A stretch of DNA of 34,033 nucleotides, from positions 1 through 34,033 of the forward strand of contig CADAYJ010000007.1 in assembly GCA_902792115.1 (NCBI GenBank), read 5' to 3'. The position numbers were made by a program, and so were the translations under genes. This document shows, piece after piece, positions 1-7,954 of the stretch. Every line of letters starts with the position of its first letter. Position 1 is the first letter of the stretch. Below the pieces are notes generated by a model. The model was not told the DNA's origin. It saw only the letters and a program-made list of their open reading frames with translations, and made no database searches. The DNA is from an uncultured Ruminococcus sp. Lineage in GTDB: Bacteria > Bacillota > Clostridia > Oscillospirales > Acutalibacteraceae.

Positions 1-21
1 GGGAACAGTATTTCTGTTTTT

Positions 22-759
22 TCAATTGAGGTAATTCCCGTATTCGGAGATGCTGCCGTCCTCCAGCCCGGAAAGAAGACCGCCGGCGATCACGCCGAGC
101 TTATCCTTGAAGATATCGACAGCGTTTCCGAGAGCGTCGCTGATAACCGGGTTCGTCGTGAGCACGGCGGTGTCGCCGGTGATCGTCAGGCTCTCGATAT
201 CGACGGAAACAAGCTCGCCGAGATCCCCTGCCTCTAGGCCGTAATGAGTCGGGAAGCGCGCCTCGGGAACCGAATTATCGGTGCAGACGAAGCTGTTGAA
301 CACGCCGAGGTTCGCGCGCGAAAGCACCGGGCAGAGCATCGAATCCGCGATCGGCAGCTTTCCGACGGAGGCGTTGGAAAACCGCATGACGATCTCGCCG
401 TTTTCCAGCGCGACGGCGCAGTCTGCGGCGAAGCTGAATACGAGGTCGTCGCGCTTTGTACGTATGTAGCAGCGGTTTACGCCGTTCTCTTTGAAATCAA
501 AGTATACGTCCGTGACGCAGAGCTTCCCCTCCGGAAGCTGCTCCGGTACAGAGCCGTCGATCAGATACGCGATGTACGAATTCAGCTGGCCTTCGTTGAG
601 TCTGTATTCATTGTCAAGCAGAACGGACTTCGCCATATCGGCAGGCAGATCTCCGGACGGCTGAGCGGTGAAAACGGCGGCGTTGATGTCCGTTACCGCG
701 AGCTTGAAGGCGATAAGCCCCAGCAGGACGGCAAACAGAATAATGACGGCAATCGTCAT
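22..759 (-). CDS. Membrane-anchored YpmS-like (DUF2140-like) protein
   Basis: A 245-residue protein with one N-terminal membrane segment (about residues 3-23) and an extracytoplasmic remainder without cysteine-rich or catalytic motifs. The pattern 'LNEGQLNSYIAYL' shortly after the anchor, followed by beta-rich sequence and 'GKLPI', recalls Firmicutes YpmS/DUF2140 proteins, whose function is unknown; this is a pattern match by eye, not a search. It lies 39 bp behind mutS2, probably as the last gene of the era operon. The start is unclear. The ATG at 757-759 has no Shine-Dalgarno, whereas a GGGGGTGAGG stretch directly follows the mutS2 stop 24 or more bases upstream. The reading frame is open from there, and the skipped codons would add a basic, Phe-rich lead-in (KAIKKFF) typical of a membrane anchor. 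Confidence 0.6.
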   Translation of the reverse strand: MTIAVIILFAVLLGLIAFKLAVTDINAAVFTAQPSGDLPADMAKSVLLDNEYRLNEGQLNSYIAYLIDGSVPEQLPEGKLCVTDVYFDFKENGVNRCYIRTKRDDLVFSFAADCAVALENGEIVMRFSNASVGKLPIADSMLCPVLSRANLGVFNSFVCTDNSVPEARFPTHYGLEAGDLGELVSVDIESLTITGDTAVLTTNPVISDALGNAVDIFKDKLGVIAGGLLSGLEDGSISEYGNYLN

Positions 760-798
760 AAAAAATTTCTTTATTGCTTTGATATGACCTCACCCCCG

Positions 799-3180
799 TT
801 ATTTAAGCTCGGCGATCGTTACGCCTGCTTCGCCTTCGCCGTACACGCCGAGACGGAACGATTTTATATATTTGCACGTGCGAAGGTAGCGGTGTACCTC
901 GTTTCTGAGGACGCCCGTGCCCTTGCCGTGAATGATGGTAAGCTGGTTGATATTGCTGAGAACGGCTGAGTCGATCGCCAGCTCAAGCTGCATGATCGCC
1001 TCCTGAGCCGTAAGGCCGCGGAGGTCTACGTCCGTTATCGCCTTGACGTCGAAGTTGCTTCTGTTGACTGTCGATTTTCCCGAGCGCAGGTAGCTGCCTG
1101 CCGTCTTTTTCTTGTTCTCGATAAGCCTGAGATTGTCGAGCTTCACGCGCATCTGCATGATTCCTGCCTGAACGAGCACCTTGCCCGACTTGTCGGGAAG
1201 CTCCAGCACCGTGCCGTTTTTGTCTATGTCAAATATCAAAACGTCGTCGCCGACCTTCAGCTTGCGCGGCAGGACGTAGCCCTCGTTTCTGCGCTCCGCG
1301 ACGGGATCTGCCGTCTTTTCAAGCTCCTTGATCTTGCTCTTTAGAGCGGACTTATCCGACGCCTCGGACTCCGCCTTTTTGCGCGTCGCTTCGATCTCGT
1401 CGAGAAGCGAGAGCGCCTTCGCGCGCGTCTTCGTCATGAGATCCTGAGCCTGCAGGCGCGCCTGCTCGATCTCGTTCTGCGCTTGGCGGCGGACGTTTTC
1501 AAGCTCCTCCTCGGCGCGCTTCTGCGCCTTCACTGCCTTGCGGCGCGCGTTCTCGGCTGCCTGCTCCTTTCTGAGAAGCTCCTGCCTCTGAACGTCGAGC
1601 GCCGAAACGACGCTCTCAAACTCGCGGCTCTCCGTTGAGACAAGCTCCTGCGCTCTGTCCACAAGCGCCTTGTCCATACCGAGGCGAAGCGAAATCGCGA
1701 ATGCGTTTGAGCGGCCGGGAACGCCGATCAGCAGCTTGTATGTCGGGCGAAGCGTTGCAACGTCGAACTCACAGCTGCCGTTCTCCACGCCGTCCGTACG
1801 CAGCGCGTACGATTTAAGCTCCGCGTAATGCGTTGTGCAGGCGACCGTCGCTCCCTTTTTGCGGAAGTCCTCAAGGATAGCCGTCGCGAGAGCCGCGCCC
1901 TCTACGGGATCGGTTCCGGCTCCAAGCTCGTCAAGAAGCACAAGGCTCTTTGAGGTGCAGTGAGAGAGAATATCTATCGTATTCGTTATGTGAGCGGAAA
2001 ATGTAGAGAGAGACTGCTCGATGCTCTGCTCGTCTCCGATATCGGCGTACACGCAGTCGAAAACGCTGAGCCGGCTGTTGTCGGAGGCAGGGATCATAAA
2101 TCCGCACGCTGCCATCAGCGTAAGCAGGCCGATCAGCTTGAGCGAAACCGTCTTGCCGCCGGTGTTCGGACCGGTGATGATGAGCGTATCGAAATCCTGT
2201 CCGAGGATCACGTCGGACGCGACGACCTTGTCCTTGTCGATAAGCGGGTGACGCGCCTTTTTGAGGTCGATCACGCCGTTGCCGTTCATGATGGGCAGAG
2301 TCGCCTTCATCTTGTATGCGAGGTCGGCCTTGGCAAAGATCACGTCAAGCTCGACAGCCGCAGCGACGCTGCCCGCGATGATAGATGCGTGATCGGCGAC
2401 CTCGGCGCTGAGGTGCCACAGAATGCGCGCTATCTCGTCCTGCTCCTTCGATTCGAGCACCTTGATCTCGTTGTTTGCCTCGACTACTGCCATCGGCTCG
2501 ACGAATATCGTCTGTCCGCTGCCGCTCGTATCGTGGACGAGCCCCGGCACGCTCCCCCGGCACTCTGCCTTTACAGGCACGACGAAGCGCCCGTTTCGCA
2601 TCGTGACGATGCTCTCCTGGAGGTACTTCTGCACGACGCTCGAACGGATCATTTTATCGAGCTGGTCGCGCGCCTTTGACGACGTGAGGCGGATCTTGCG
2701 GCGGATCGCGGCAAGCTCGGGCGACGCATTATCCGAGATCTCGTCCTCGGAGATTATCGAAGAGGTTATCTTGTCCTCAAGAAATTTTGACGGCACGAGC
2801 GCGTCGAAGCGCATATCGAGCGACGTTTTCGTTGACTCGGAGCGCTTTCGCCAATCCTTCAGCGAGCGGATCACATGGAGCACGCGCGCGACCTCAAGAA
2901 GCTCGGACGCCGAGAGAGAGGCTCCCGTCCTGCTTCTTTTCAGCGCGTCGCCGATATCGGAAAGTCCGCCGAAGGACGGCGATCCGAAGCGCCCGGAGAG
3001 CATATGCGCGTCGCTCGTCTCCGAGAGCCGCCTGTTCACCTTGTCGAGGTGCTTCGAGGGCGTGAGCGCGAGCATCATACGGCGCGCCTCATCGCAGCTT
3101 GTGAGCGCCGCTGCTTTTTCGAGTATTTTGTCAAGCTCCAGCGCACGCAGGTGGCGGAGCGCTTTATTTTCGTTATCCAT
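799..3180 (-). CDS. mutS2: Endonuclease MutS2 (MutS-like ATPase with Smr nuclease domain)
   Basis: A 793-residue MutS2, the usual length. Known members bind branched DNA to limit recombination and rescue collided ribosomes. Domains in order: core and clamp helices (1-320); ATPase with Walker A GPNTGGKT at about 337-344 and Walker B LVLLDELGAGTDP near 413-425; a charged coiled coil (about 520-640) rich in Glu/Arg/Ala; and a C-terminal Smr domain (about 715-793) with DLRG and the HGKGTG motif. The MutS mismatch-recognition domain is absent, which separates it from MutS1. The start ATG follows an AAGAGA-type weak ribosome site. It lies 32 bp behind recO in the era-yqzL-recO-mutS2 run and is probably co-transcribed. 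No truncation or missing key residue was seen. Confidence 0.97.
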   Translation of the reverse strand: MDNENKALRHLRALELDKILEKAAALTSCDEARRMMLALTPSKHLDKVNRRLSETSDAHMLSGRFGSPSFGGLSDIGDALKRSRTGASLSASELLEVARVLHVIRSLKDWRKRSESTKTSLDMRFDALVPSKFLEDKITSSIISEDEISDNASPELAAIRRKIRLTSSKARDQLDKMIRSSVVQKYLQESIVTMRNGRFVVPVKAECRGSVPGLVHDTSGSGQTIFVEPMAVVEANNEIKVLESKEQDEIARILWHLSAEVADHASIIAGSVAAAVELDVIFAKADLAYKMKATLPIMNGNGVIDLKKARHPLIDKDKVVASDVILGQDFDTLIITGPNTGGKTVSLKLIGLLTLMAACGFMIPASDNSRLSVFDCVYADIGDEQSIEQSLSTFSAHITNTIDILSHCTSKSLVLLDELGAGTDPVEGAALATAILEDFRKKGATVACTTHYAELKSYALRTDGVENGSCEFDVATLRPTYKLLIGVPGRSNAFAISLRLGMDKALVDRAQELVSTESREFESVVSALDVQRQELLRKEQAAENARRKAVKAQKRAEEELENVRRQAQNEIEQARLQAQDLMTKTRAKALSLLDEIEATRKKAESEASDKSALKSKIKELEKTADPVAERRNEGYVLPRKLKVGDDVLIFDIDKNGTVLELPDKSGKVLVQAGIMQMRVKLDNLRLIENKKKTAGSYLRSGKSTVNRSNFDVKAITDVDLRGLTAQEAIMQLELAIDSAVLSNINQLTIIHGKGTGVLRNEVHRYLRTCKYIKSFRLGVYGEGEAGVTIAELK

Positions 3181-3212
3181 ATATGTAATTTCTCTTTCGT
3201 ATCAAATAATAA

Positions 3213-3959
3213 CTATTGCTTTATCTGTTTGTAGAAATCGAGCGTTGTAAAGCCGCGCTCGAGCTTTGACAGCGTGTATTCCTCAGCGCAGCGCGACAGC
3301 GTCGGGAGCGCGTTAGCGGAGACGGTGAACGCAAAGAGCTTGTCGAAGTCGGAATATACGCAGTGGCGCATCGCGGCGGTGACGCCAAGCCCCGTTACGA
3401 TACGTCCTGCCTTCGTTATCCCGGCGCAGTCTCCGCAGAGGAGCGTGCCGTCGCCCGGAAAGAAGCTCATTGCCTCGTGCTCATACACGGCGCATTCGGC
3501 GCAGCAGATGAGGTTCGGCATGAAGCCGCAGACTGACATCATACGCAGCTCGAAAGCCGCCTTGATCTGCTCGGCGGGCTTTGTGCCCCTGCACAGAAGG
3601 AAAAGCGAATTGAGGATAAGGCGAAGCTGCTCCTCAGAGCGCTCTCCCTCCTGAACGACGGCGCCGGCAAGCTCGCAGAAATACTGCGCGAGCGCGAGCT
3701 TTTCGACGTCAGAGCGCAGCCCGATGAAAACCTCCTTCGCGTGAGCCTCGTCAATAACGAGGCGGTCGCGCCCCTTGAAGAAGACGAACTGAGAGTACGT
3801 CAGAAGCCCTGTCGCCGTGCTTTTTGCAGTCTTGATATTCTTCGCCCCCGACGCATACGCGCGGACGACGCCGTTATCCCTCGTCAGAACGGTGACGACC
3901 TTGTCCATCTCCTTGATATTCTGCTCCTTGATGACGATCCCGTCCGTCACTATTTTCAT
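3213..3959 (-). CDS. recO: DNA repair protein RecO
   Basis: A 248-residue RecO, the RecFOR mediator that helps load RecA onto SSB-coated single-stranded DNA. The N-terminal OB-fold starts with the characteristic 'GIVIKEQNIKEMDKVVTVLT' run. The C-terminal part carries two Cys pairs (CCAEC and CGDC) consistent with the zinc-binding site of Gram-positive RecO. The frame stays open a further 23 codons upstream, but the ATG at 3957-3959 is chosen because it has a clear AGGAGA 6 bases upstream and matches the family N-terminus. The upstream YqzL-like frame overlaps the first 86 bp of recO. Order era-yqzL-recO is as in Bacillus. Confidence 0.95.
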   Translation of the reverse strand: MKIVTDGIVIKEQNIKEMDKVVTVLTRDNGVVRAYASGAKNIKTAKSTATGLLTYSQFVFFKGRDRLVIDEAHAKEVFIGLRSDVEKLALAQYFCELAGAVVQEGERSEEQLRLILNSLFLLCRGTKPAEQIKAAFELRMMSVCGFMPNLICCAECAVYEHEAMSFFPGDGTLLCGDCAGITKAGRIVTGLGVTAAMRHCVYSDFDKLFAFTVSANALPTLSRCAEEYTLSKLERGFTTLDFYKQIKQ

Positions 3960-4056
3960 CGTTCTTCTCCTGCGTATGCTTTGCCGCGGTATACCTGAGA
4001 TAATCGGCAACGCTGCCGGTCGCTGCAAAGCTCTTCCATGCGTCGTTTTCGTTCAT
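3874..4056 (-). CDS. yqzL: YqzL-like small protein
   Basis: A 60-residue frame between era and recO. Its N-terminus contains 'WKSFAATGSVADYL', which fits the conserved Trp-Lys/x-Phe-x-x-Thr-Gly-x-(x)-x-x-Tyr-Leu core of the short YqzL family found at this place in Bacilli and Clostridia; no function is known. The ATG at 4054-4056 is preferred because GGAG lies 8 bases upstream; ATG 4062 and GTG 4065 are too close to it. After about residue 25 the sequence turns hydrophilic (Asp/Gly/Arg/His/Gln-rich) and runs 86 bp into recO in another frame. YqzL proteins usually stop earlier, so the tail may be non-conserved read-on caused by loss of a stop codon. Confidence 0.7.
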   Translation of the reverse strand: MNENDAWKSFAATGSVADYLRYTAAKHTQEKNDENSDGRDRHQGAEYQGDGQGRHRSDEG

Positions 4057-4186
4057 TTCCATCACTCCGGTCGTAATAGTCGCGGCACGACGTGCCCTTA
4101 CTCATATTATACGCCGAAGGGGCGGAAATTATTTCGGAAATTTGTCAGAGTGAGATCAGGGTATTTTGACACCATGCCATCACGCA

Positions 4187-5095
4187 CTAGTCGAAATTCG
4201 CCGGATCGTAGCCGAGCGAGCGGAGGATATCGGCTCTGTCGCGCCAGCCCTCCTTGACCTTCACCCAAAGGCGCAGATTGATCCTGCACCCGAAGAAGCG
4301 TTCCATATCCTGGCGCGCGTACGTACCGATCTTTTTGAGCATCTCGCCGCCCTTTCCGATGAGTATGCCCTTATGCGCCGCGCGTTCGCAGTAGATCGTC
4401 GCGTCCACGTCGGTGACGTCGCTGTCCTCGCGCTGCTTAAAGCGCTCGATAACGACGGCGGCGCCGTGCGGTATTTCCTTGTCGGTCAGGCGGAGTATTT
4501 TTTCTCTGACGATCTCGCCGGCGAGGATCCTGTCGGGCTGGTCGGTGAGCGCGTCGTCGTCGAAGAAGTGCATACCCTCCTCGGCCTTCTCCTCCAGCGA
4601 TTTTATCAGGTCGCCGATACCGCTGCCCGTCTGCGCGGAGACGGGGACGATCGCGTCGAAGTCGCACTCTGCTGCGTACGCCGCAATTTTCTCCATAAGC
4701 ACCGATTTATCCTTGAGCTTGTCAATCTTGTTGAGCGCGAGCACGGCAGGGATATGCTGCGCCCTGAAACGCTCCATGAGCTGCTTCTCCGTATCTCCGG
4801 GCAGGCGGTCGCACTCCGCGACGAGCAGGCAGGCGTCAACGCCGCCGACGGACTCCTTGACAGAGCGCACCATATACTCGCCGAGGCTGTTATGCGGCTT
4901 ATGAAGGCCCGGCGTATCAATGAACACGAGCTGCACGTCGCCGTTCGTGTGTACGCCGAGGATACGGTTCCTCGTCGTCTGGGGCTTTGAAGACACGATA
5001 GCGATCTTCGTGCCGAGTATTCTGTTCATGATCGAAGACTTTCCGACGTTCGGTCTGCCGACGATCGCAATAAAGGCTGATCTCTGAGCGGACAT
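4187..5095 (-). CDS. era: GTPase Era (ribosome assembly)
   Basis: A 302-residue Era, full length. It binds the 3' end of 16S rRNA and is needed for 30S subunit maturation. Visible motifs: G1 GRPNVGKSS near residues 13-21, the G3 DTPG near 60, the G4 NKID near 123, and the C-terminal KH domain with 'GILIGKGGEMLKKIG' followed by 'INLRLWVKVKEGWRD'. The start ATG at 5093-5095 has GGAGAGG 6 bases upstream. It is the first gene of a minus-strand run (era-yqzL-recO-mutS2) fed by the promoter at 5135-5162. 124 bp separate it from the yqzL-like gene; a lone TATAAT lies in that gap without a recognisable -35. Confidence 0.97.
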   Translation of the reverse strand: MSAQRSAFIAIVGRPNVGKSSIMNRILGTKIAIVSSKPQTTRNRILGVHTNGDVQLVFIDTPGLHKPHNSLGEYMVRSVKESVGGVDACLLVAECDRLPGDTEKQLMERFRAQHIPAVLALNKIDKLKDKSVLMEKIAAYAAECDFDAIVPVSAQTGSGIGDLIKSLEEKAEEGMHFFDDDALTDQPDRILAGEIVREKILRLTDKEIPHGAAVVIERFKQREDSDVTDVDATIYCERAAHKGILIGKGGEMLKKIGTYARQDMERFFGCRINLRLWVKVKEGWRDRADILRSLGYDPANFD

Positions 5096-5134
5096 AGCAA
5101 TACCTCTCCATTATAAAAAATTTCTCCACTAATA

Positions 5135-5162
5135 ATAATACATCAAAATCCTGATTTGTCAA
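5135..5162 (-). promoter_or_regulatory. Sigma-A promoter for the era operon
   Basis: On the minus strand, TTGACA (5157-5162) is followed after 16 bp by TATTAT (5135-5140), 40 bp before the era start. The -35 is perfect and the -10 is 5 of 6. It points away from the tgt promoter on the other strand. Confidence 0.65.
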
Positions 5163-5177
5163 CTGCGGCGTGCGGTG

Positions 5178-5361
5178 TGCGGCGTGTCGCCGCTCACAGT
5201 TCCGGTGCGGCAATTTGCAAAACTGTAATCTGTCTCCGCGTCTGATACTGCCCACTGTTATTCTTACGCCAACCAAGTGCGGCGTGTCGCCGCTGACAGT
5301 TCCGCCGAAGCGTATTGCAAATCTATGATCTGTCTCCGCGCCTGTAACTGTTTACTATCTC
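5178..5361. repeat. Imperfect tandem duplication with exact 100-bp period
   Basis: Within the 363-bp era/tgt divergent region, 5178-5261 and 5278-5361 align without gaps at an offset of exactly 100. Identical or nearly identical blocks are TGCGGCGTGTCGCCGCT, the ACAGTTCCG run, ATTTGCAA/ATTGCAA, ATCTGTCTCCGCG and CTG-A-ACTG. Each copy starts with a perfect hairpin: GCGGCG, loop TGT, CGCCGC. No start codon with a ribosome site or credible frame is present. Apart from the two promoters I see nothing else in this gap. Confidence 0.8.
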
Positions 5362-5399
5362 CATATATTTACGATCGGGCAGGCGTCTGCGTTTTTTCG

Positions 5400-5428
5400 T
5401 TGAAATCGAGGGAGATATATGGTAAAAT
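5400..5428 (+). promoter_or_regulatory. Sigma-A promoter for tgt
   Basis: TTGAAA (5400-5405), a 17-bp spacer and TAAAAT (5423-5428). This places transcription start near 5435, about 24 nt before the tgt ATG. It lies just outside the second copy of the 100-bp duplication. Confidence 0.75.
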
Positions 5429-5458
5429 AGGATCATAACGCGAAAACGGAGGTTTACC

Positions 5459-6595
5459 ATGACCGGATACAGACTGATAAAGAAATGCGGCTGCGCGAGG
5501 CGCGGCGAATTTGAGACCGTTCACGGAACGGTGCAGACGCCGGCGTTCATGAACGTCGCGACGTGCGGCGCGATAAAGGGCGCTGTCTCGGCACTCGACC
5601 TGAAGGATATCAAATGCCAGGTACAGCTGTGCAACACGTACCATCTCCATCTGCGCCCCGGCGACGAGAATGTCAAAAGGCTGGGCGGTCTTCACCGCTT
5701 CACGCGCTGGGACGGGCCGATACTCACGGACAGCGGCGGATTCCAGGTTTTCTCGCTTGCAAAGCTCCGCAACATCAAGGAGGAGGGCGTTACGTTCGCC
5801 TCTCACATCGACGGACACAAAATTTTCATGGGGCCGGAGGAAAGCATGAGGATACAGTCGAACCTCGGCTCGACGATCGCGATGGCGTTTGACGAATGTA
5901 TCGAAAATCCTGCCGAATACGGCTACACAAAAAGGAGCTGCGAGCGCACGTACCGCTGGCTCGTCCGCTGCAGGAACGAACTTGACCGCCTCAACTCGCT
6001 GGAAGACACAATCAACCGCGAGCAGATGCTTTTCGGAATCAATCAGGGCAGCACGTACCGCGACCTTCGCATCGAGCATATGAAGCAGATCGCGCAGCTC
6101 GAGCTTCCCGGATACGCGATCGGCGGTCTTGCCGTCGGAGAGAGCACCGGGGAGATGTACGAGACGATCGAGGCGGTCGAGCCGTTCATGCCTGCCGATC
6201 GTCCGCGATACCTTATGGGCGTCGGAACGCCTGCGAATATCGTTGAGGCGGTGCGCCGCGGCATCGACATTTTCGACTGTGTGATGCCATCACGCAACGC
6301 GCGCCACGCTCACGTCTTCACGTGGGAGGGCTGCCGCAATATGCTCAACGCGAAATACGCCCTTGACGAAAGCCCGATCGACGAGCGCTGCGGCTGCCCC
6401 GTCTGCCGCAATTTCACGCGCGCCTATCTGCGCCACCTCTTCAAGAGCGGCGAGATGCTCGCGATGCGCCTCGCCGTCATGCACAACCTCTGGTTCTACA
6501 ATACGCTCACAGAGGAGATACGCAAAGCGCTCGACGAGGATCGTTTCGAGGAATTTTACGCAGAAAACATCGAAAATCTCGGAAAACGTCTTTAA
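5459..6595 (+). CDS. tgt: tRNA-guanine transglycosylase (queuosine tRNA-ribosyltransferase)
   Basis: A 378-residue bacterial Tgt that exchanges guanine 34 of GUN-anticodon tRNAs (Asp, Asn, His, Tyr) for the queuosine precursor preQ1. The catalytic-base motif DSGGFQVFS is at about residues 94-102, the substrate loop GGLAVGES near 220, and the nucleophile motif DIFDCVMPSRNARH near 271. The zinc site CGCPVC with a distal His (VMHNL) is complete. Length is typical. ATG 5459 has GGAGG 6 bases upstream. The next gene is yajC, a standard Tgt neighbour, which here has its own promoter. No preQ1 riboswitch is recognisable in the short leader, and no other queuosine gene is in the window. Confidence 0.98.
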   Translation: MTGYRLIKKCGCARRGEFETVHGTVQTPAFMNVATCGAIKGAVSALDLKDIKCQVQLCNTYHLHLRPGDENVKRLGGLHRFTRWDGPILTDSGGFQVFSLAKLRNIKEEGVTFASHIDGHKIFMGPEESMRIQSNLGSTIAMAFDECIENPAEYGYTKRSCERTYRWLVRCRNELDRLNSLEDTINREQMLFGINQGSTYRDLRIEHMKQIAQLELPGYAIGGLAVGESTGEMYETIEAVEPFMPADRPRYLMGVGTPANIVEAVRRGIDIFDCVMPSRNARHAHVFTWEGCRNMLNAKYALDESPIDERCGCPVCRNFTRAYLRHLFKSGEMLAMRLAVMHNLWFYNTLTEEIRKALDEDRFEEFYAENIENLGKRL

Positions 6596-6601
6596 TAGGC
6601 G

Positions 6602-6630
6602 TTGCATTCTTTGTGATTTGATGTTATAAT
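6602..6630 (+). promoter_or_regulatory. Extended -10 sigma-A promoter for yajC
   Basis: TTGCAT (6602-6607), a 17-bp spacer and a perfect TATAAT (6625-6630) with TG one base upstream of it (TGTTATAAT), the extended -10 form. It begins 7 bp after the tgt stop, so yajC can be expressed apart from tgt. Confidence 0.8.
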
Positions 6631-6679
6631 ATTGTTTGTCTCAATCATAAAGGCACTGAAAAGGAAAGGAAGTTTTGAA

Positions 6680-7015
6680 ATGTTCAATAATCTTGACAGC
6701 AGCACGGGCAGTATGATACAGCTCATTCTCACTACGGTGATCCTGGTAGTCGCGTTCTATTTTGTTCTTATCCGTCCTCAGTCGAAGAAGCAGAAGGAAG
6801 AGGAGCAGATGAGAAAGGATCTTGAGATCGGCGACGAGATCACAACGATCGGCGGCATCGTCGGCAGAGTCGTGAACATCAACGACAACGATGATTCCAT
6901 GATCATCGAGACCGGCGCAGACAGGACGAAGATCAAGCTCAAGAAGTGGGCGCTCTCCTCTGTGAACAACGGACAGGGCGACGAGAAGAAGAGCAAAAAA
7001 GAAGATAAGAAGTAA
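6680..7015 (+). CDS. yajC: Preprotein translocase accessory subunit YajC
   Basis: A 111-residue YajC, an accessory membrane subunit of the Sec translocase that in known systems associates with SecDF. One transmembrane segment (about residues 12-30) ends in the conserved 'FVLIRPQSKKQKE', followed by a small cytoplasmic domain with 'LEIGDEITTIGGIVGRV' and an acidic/basic tail. The start is the ATG at 6680 with AGGAAG 7 bases upstream. The frame is open 16 codons further up, but those codons lie over the presumed transcription start and do not match the family. It follows tgt, as in many bacteria; secDF is not in the window. Confidence 0.96.
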   Translation: MFNNLDSSTGSMIQLILTTVILVVAFYFVLIRPQSKKQKEEEQMRKDLEIGDEITTIGGIVGRVVNINDNDDSMIIETGADRTKIKLKKWALSSVNNGQGDEKKSKKEDKK

Positions 7016-7020
7016 TATTA

Positions 7021-7056
7021 ATCGGTGCGTGGGAAAGCCCTCGCACCGATTTTTTT
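7021..7056 (+). terminator. Rho-independent terminator after yajC
   Basis: Perfect 9-bp stem ATCGGTGCG / CGCACCGAT with a 12-nt loop, followed by a six-T run (7051-7056), starting 5 bp after the yajC stop. Confidence 0.93.
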
Positions 7057-7067
7057 GCACATTCAGT

Positions 7068-7850
7068 TTACTCCCTGCCGTCGCGGGAACGGCTGAGCTG
7101 CCCCATCTTGTAGGCGGCGGCAAGAAGCGCCGCGATCGCTGCCGAAGCGGCTATGATCGCCGGAACGCTGCTGCGGCTTCCGCTTTCGCGGTGTTCAACC
7201 AGCTGTGCGCCGCTGCTCACGTCGGACGGCGGCTCGGCGGCCGTCTCCTCCGGCGCTGCGGAGGACGTCTTTTTCCCCGAGCCTGAGCTTTTCTTTGATG
7301 AGGCTGCCCGCGAGGATCTTGAAGCGCGCGAGGACTTAACGGATGATGAGCGCTTCGACGAGCTTTTATTCGATGATGACGACCGCGCCCTCGAGCTGCT
7401 TACGCTGCCCGTATTCTCCCCGACGCAGACGGTGCAGCCGACGGTCTCCGGCGAAACGTCCCGAAGCTCGCTGTCGAGCGCCTGAACGACCTCAACGGTG
7501 ATATCGGCGTCTCCCTCCTCGTCCGGAGCGCGGAACCTGAACTGCACGGCGCCGCCCTCGGAAAGCGTCGTTTTTGAGATCAGAATAAGGTCTACGCTTG
7601 TCGCCGTATCGTTGTATGAGAAGGAGCCGTCCTGCAGCTTCCTGATATCTGTGAGCACAAGCCGACCGCCGTGACGGACGCTCACGTGGATCGCCGAGAG
7701 AGCAGGCTCGCTGCCGACGTTCAGGACAGCCGTGAACGTCTTTCCTGCCGTCACGCTCTCCGGCGCGGATACGGATATCTCCGCGGACGCCGTCAGACAA
7801 GCCGCGGCAGACAGAGCTATTATAAGAATAATGACGAGAATTCTCTTCAC
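7068..7850 (-). CDS. Surface protein with cohesin-like domain, Ser/Lys/Arg stalk and C-terminal membrane anchor
   Basis: A 260-residue predicted envelope protein. A signal peptide (about residues 1-24, 'LVIILIIALSAAACLTASA') precedes a beta-rich domain (about 25-140) whose start, 'SVSAPESVTAGKTFTAVLNVGS', resembles cohesin-type domains, which often bind dockerins or act as adhesive modules. Next comes a stalk of about 60 residues, mostly Ser with Lys and Arg, then an Ala/Pro/Glu stretch, a transmembrane helix (about 230-248) and a short basic tail. There is no LPxTG motif. The start is GTG at 7848-7850, with GGAGG 7 bases upstream and a normal signal peptide; an ATG 14 codons upstream lacks both. 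It follows the zinc-ribbon gene on the same strand and converges with yajC. The specific partner is unknown. Confidence 0.75.
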   Translation of the reverse strand: MKRILVIILIIALSAAACLTASAEISVSAPESVTAGKTFTAVLNVGSEPALSAIHVSVRHGGRLVLTDIRKLQDGSFSYNDTATSVDLILISKTTLSEGGAVQFRFRAPDEEGDADITVEVVQALDSELRDVSPETVGCTVCVGENTGSVSSSRARSSSSNKSSSKRSSSVKSSRASRSSRAASSKKSSGSGKKTSSAAPEETAAEPPSDVSSGAQLVEHRESGSRSSVPAIIAASAAIAALLAAAYKMGQLSRSRDGRE

Positions 7851-7916
7851 CTTTCCGCCTCCGATCACAAAAATCAAGCCGCCGAAAACCATTTCACGGT
7901 ATTGTTTCCTTGAAGA

Positions 7917-7951
7917 CAGGCACTCCGCCGGAAAACCGCGCGAAGTGCCTG
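7917..7951 (-). terminator. Possible terminator hairpin after the zinc-ribbon gene
   Basis: An 8-bp inverted repeat, CAGGCACT / AGTGCCTG, enclosing a GC-rich 19-nt loop, lies just after the stop at 7955. The following minus-strand sequence (TCTTCAAGG) has no real T-run, so it may be a weak terminator or an mRNA-stabilising structure. Confidence 0.4.
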
Positions 7952-7954
7952 CTG

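Noticed and set aside
4107-4289. 60-residue minus-strand frame at the end of era
   Set aside because: It overlaps the end of era in another frame, has no ribosome site, and its composition is typical of shadow frames in GC-rich DNA.
5178-5361. Paired hairpins considered as bidirectional terminators
   Set aside because: No T-run follows either hairpin on either strand, and the genes on both sides read away from the region.
5435-5458. preQ1 riboswitch upstream of tgt
   Set aside because: The leader after the promoter is only about 24 nt, too short for the aptamer, and no C-rich pseudoknot pattern is present.
5369-6079. 236-residue frame opposite tgt
   Set aside because: It is antisense to the well-supported tgt gene and mirrors its codon-position bias; the Arg/Ala/Val-rich translation has no motifs.
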